33,637 bases of DNA, taken from positions 1-33,637 of the forward strand of contig WTZT01000001.1 in NCBI GenBank assembly GCA_009889685.1. Reading direction: 5' to 3'. The position numbers and the translations under genes are program-made. Positions 32,714-33,637 of the stretch are shown piece after piece (position 1 is the first letter of the stretch; each line of letters starts with the position of its first letter). Below the pieces are notes generated by a model. It was not told the origin of the DNA. It saw only the letters and a program-made list of their open reading frames with translations, and searched no databases. The DNA is from Candidatus Hikarchaeia archaeon HikBin4 (GTDB lineage Archaea > Halobacteriota > Halobacteria > Halobacteriales > Hikarchaeaceae).

Positions 32714-33637
32714 GTGAAACAAGAAACTATCCCCGAAGTCAATATAGGCCTTGTTGGTCATGTCGACCATGGGAAAACAACACTAGTAAAAGCGTTGTCT
32801 GGAACCTGGACTGATCAACACTCTGAAGAACTCAAACGTGGCATTTCAATTCGACTTGGCTATGCAGACGCGACATTTAGAAAATGCCCCGATTGCGAAG
32901 ATCCAACTTCTTATCTATTATCTGAAACCTGCCCCCATCATAACAAAAAAACGGATCCCTTACGTACTGTCTCTTTTGTAGATGCACCTGGGCATGAAAC
33001 TCTCATGGCGACCATGTTATCTGGGGCGGCACTTATGGATGGGGCAGTATTAGTCGTCAGCGCAACCGAATCAGTACCCCAACCCCAAACAGAGGAACAT
33101 TTAATGGCCCTAGAAACCATTGGAATCTCAAACATAGTCATTGCTCAAACCAAGATAGATCTAGTCGATTTTGAAACTGCCAGAGACCACTATGAAAAAC
33201 TCAAAGAATTTTTTTCTGGAACTATAGCTAAAAATGCCCCTATAATTCCTATTTGCGCTGATCAAAACATCAATATAGATTCCCTCATCAAATCAATAGA
33301 AGAACATATACCAACACCCAAACGAGATGGAAAATCTCCCCCTCTGATGTATGTGGCTAGAAGTTTTGATATAAATCGTCCCGGGGCAACTTGGGACCAG
33401 TTAGTGGGAGGCGTTTTAGGAGGATCTCTCGTTCAAGGACAGTTCTCTGTTGGAGATGAATTAGAAATATCTCCTGGAAGGCGCATATCCACTTCAGGCA
33501 AAATTGAATACCTCCCCATCATAGCAACCATAAAATCCATTAGAGCTGGTAATTCTACTCTTGACACAGTCGGGCCCGGGGGTCTCATAGGAATTGGAAC
33601 TGGGCTAGATCCTTCTCTCACAAAAAGCGATGGTTTG
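32714..33637 (+). CDS. Translation initiation factor aIF2 gamma subunit, 3' end cut by the window
   Basis: The GTPase core of archaeal initiation factor 2, which carries initiator Met-tRNA to the ribosome. 308 residues are visible and the frame stays open at the window end (full length is about 410). From GTG 32714 the N-terminus reads VKQETIPEVNIGLVG. G1 is GHVDHGKT (15-22), G3 is DAPGH, and LVGGVLGGSLVQGQFSVGDE opens domain II. Two oddities occur. The G4 motif is TKID instead of NKID (AQTKIDLVD). The zinc knuckle is CPDC...CPHH (C58, C61, C73, H76), with histidine in place of the fourth cysteine. A TATA-like tttaaagata sits too close to the GTG to be convincing, so the promoter is unclear. 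Confidence 0.95.
   Translation, partial: MKQETIPEVNIGLVGHVDHGKTTLVKALSGTWTDQHSEELKRGISIRLGYADATFRKCPDCEDPTSYLLSETCPHHNKKTDPLRTVSFVDAPGHETLMATMLSGAALMDGAVLVVSATESVPQPQTEEHLMALETIGISNIVIAQTKIDLVDFETARDHYEKLKEFFSGTIAKNAPIIPICADQNINIDSLIKSIEEHIPTPKRDGKSPPLMYVARSFDINRPGATWDQLVGGVLGGSLVQGQFSVGDELEISPGRRISTSGKIEYLPIIATIKSIRAGNSTLDTVGPGGLIGIGTGLDPSLTKSDGL

Overview
The window reads as chromosomal DNA of a marine euryarchaeon. Archaeal hallmarks are aIF2-gamma, the KEOPS subunit Cgi121, Hel308, Hef, archaeal-type glycyl-tRNA synthetase, a UPF0148 zinc-ribbon protein and TATA boxes about 23-31 nt upstream of several start codons. Many proteins look haloarchaeal: the malate dehydrogenase carries the AGxPRQPGQ-R motif, the argD-argE-argF order matches the haloarchaeal ArgW pathway, and a UvrBC system is present. 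However, base composition is AT-rich and the proteins lack the strong acidic bias of salt-in halophiles. My inference is a non-halophilic relative of Halobacteria, such as deep-sea Marine Group IV (Hikarchaeia). Another marine euryarchaeal group cannot be excluded from sequence alone.

Bases 1-9326 are mostly amino-acid biosynthesis. First comes the 3' end of an arginine (LysW/ArgW-carrier) operon, with argD (cut by the window edge), argE and argF joined by 4-nt ATGA overlaps. Next is a class V aminotransferase that could supply the missing phosphoserine or serine transamination step. Then come metX, with its own TATA box, Shine-Dalgarno and upstream direct repeats; the divergent pair serB/serA; and thrC. 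Bases 9371-22597 are dominated by DNA repair and information processing: uvrC and uvrB (tail to tail), glyS, hef, hel308 and cgi121 (overlapping). Between these lie mdh, a three-cysteine ferredoxin, a UPF0148 protein and small unknown proteins. Most genes here are single transcription units that alternate strand, with convergent 3' ends often only 6-15 nt apart.

Bases 22957-32610 look different. A lone molybdenum-hydroxylase large subunit (+) converges on an unbroken run of seven minus-strand genes. In transcription order these encode an NADPH-dependent FMN reductase, a SAM methyltransferase, an acetolactate-synthase-like ThDP enzyme, an amidohydrolase-2 protein, a Rieske ferredoxin with a long insert between its ligand motifs, a luciferase-like flavin/F420 monooxygenase and a CocE-type S15 hydrolase. 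They look like the parts of an oxidative pathway for an organic compound: reduced flavin supply, oxygenation, electron transfer, C-C bond chemistry, then hydrolysis. The substrate is unknown. This is the best candidate for an undescribed system here. The window ends inside the aIF2-gamma gene, which has unusual G4 and zinc-knuckle residues.

I found no rRNA, tRNA, CRISPR array, insertion sequence or integrase. No stretch longer than 300 bases lacks a gene.
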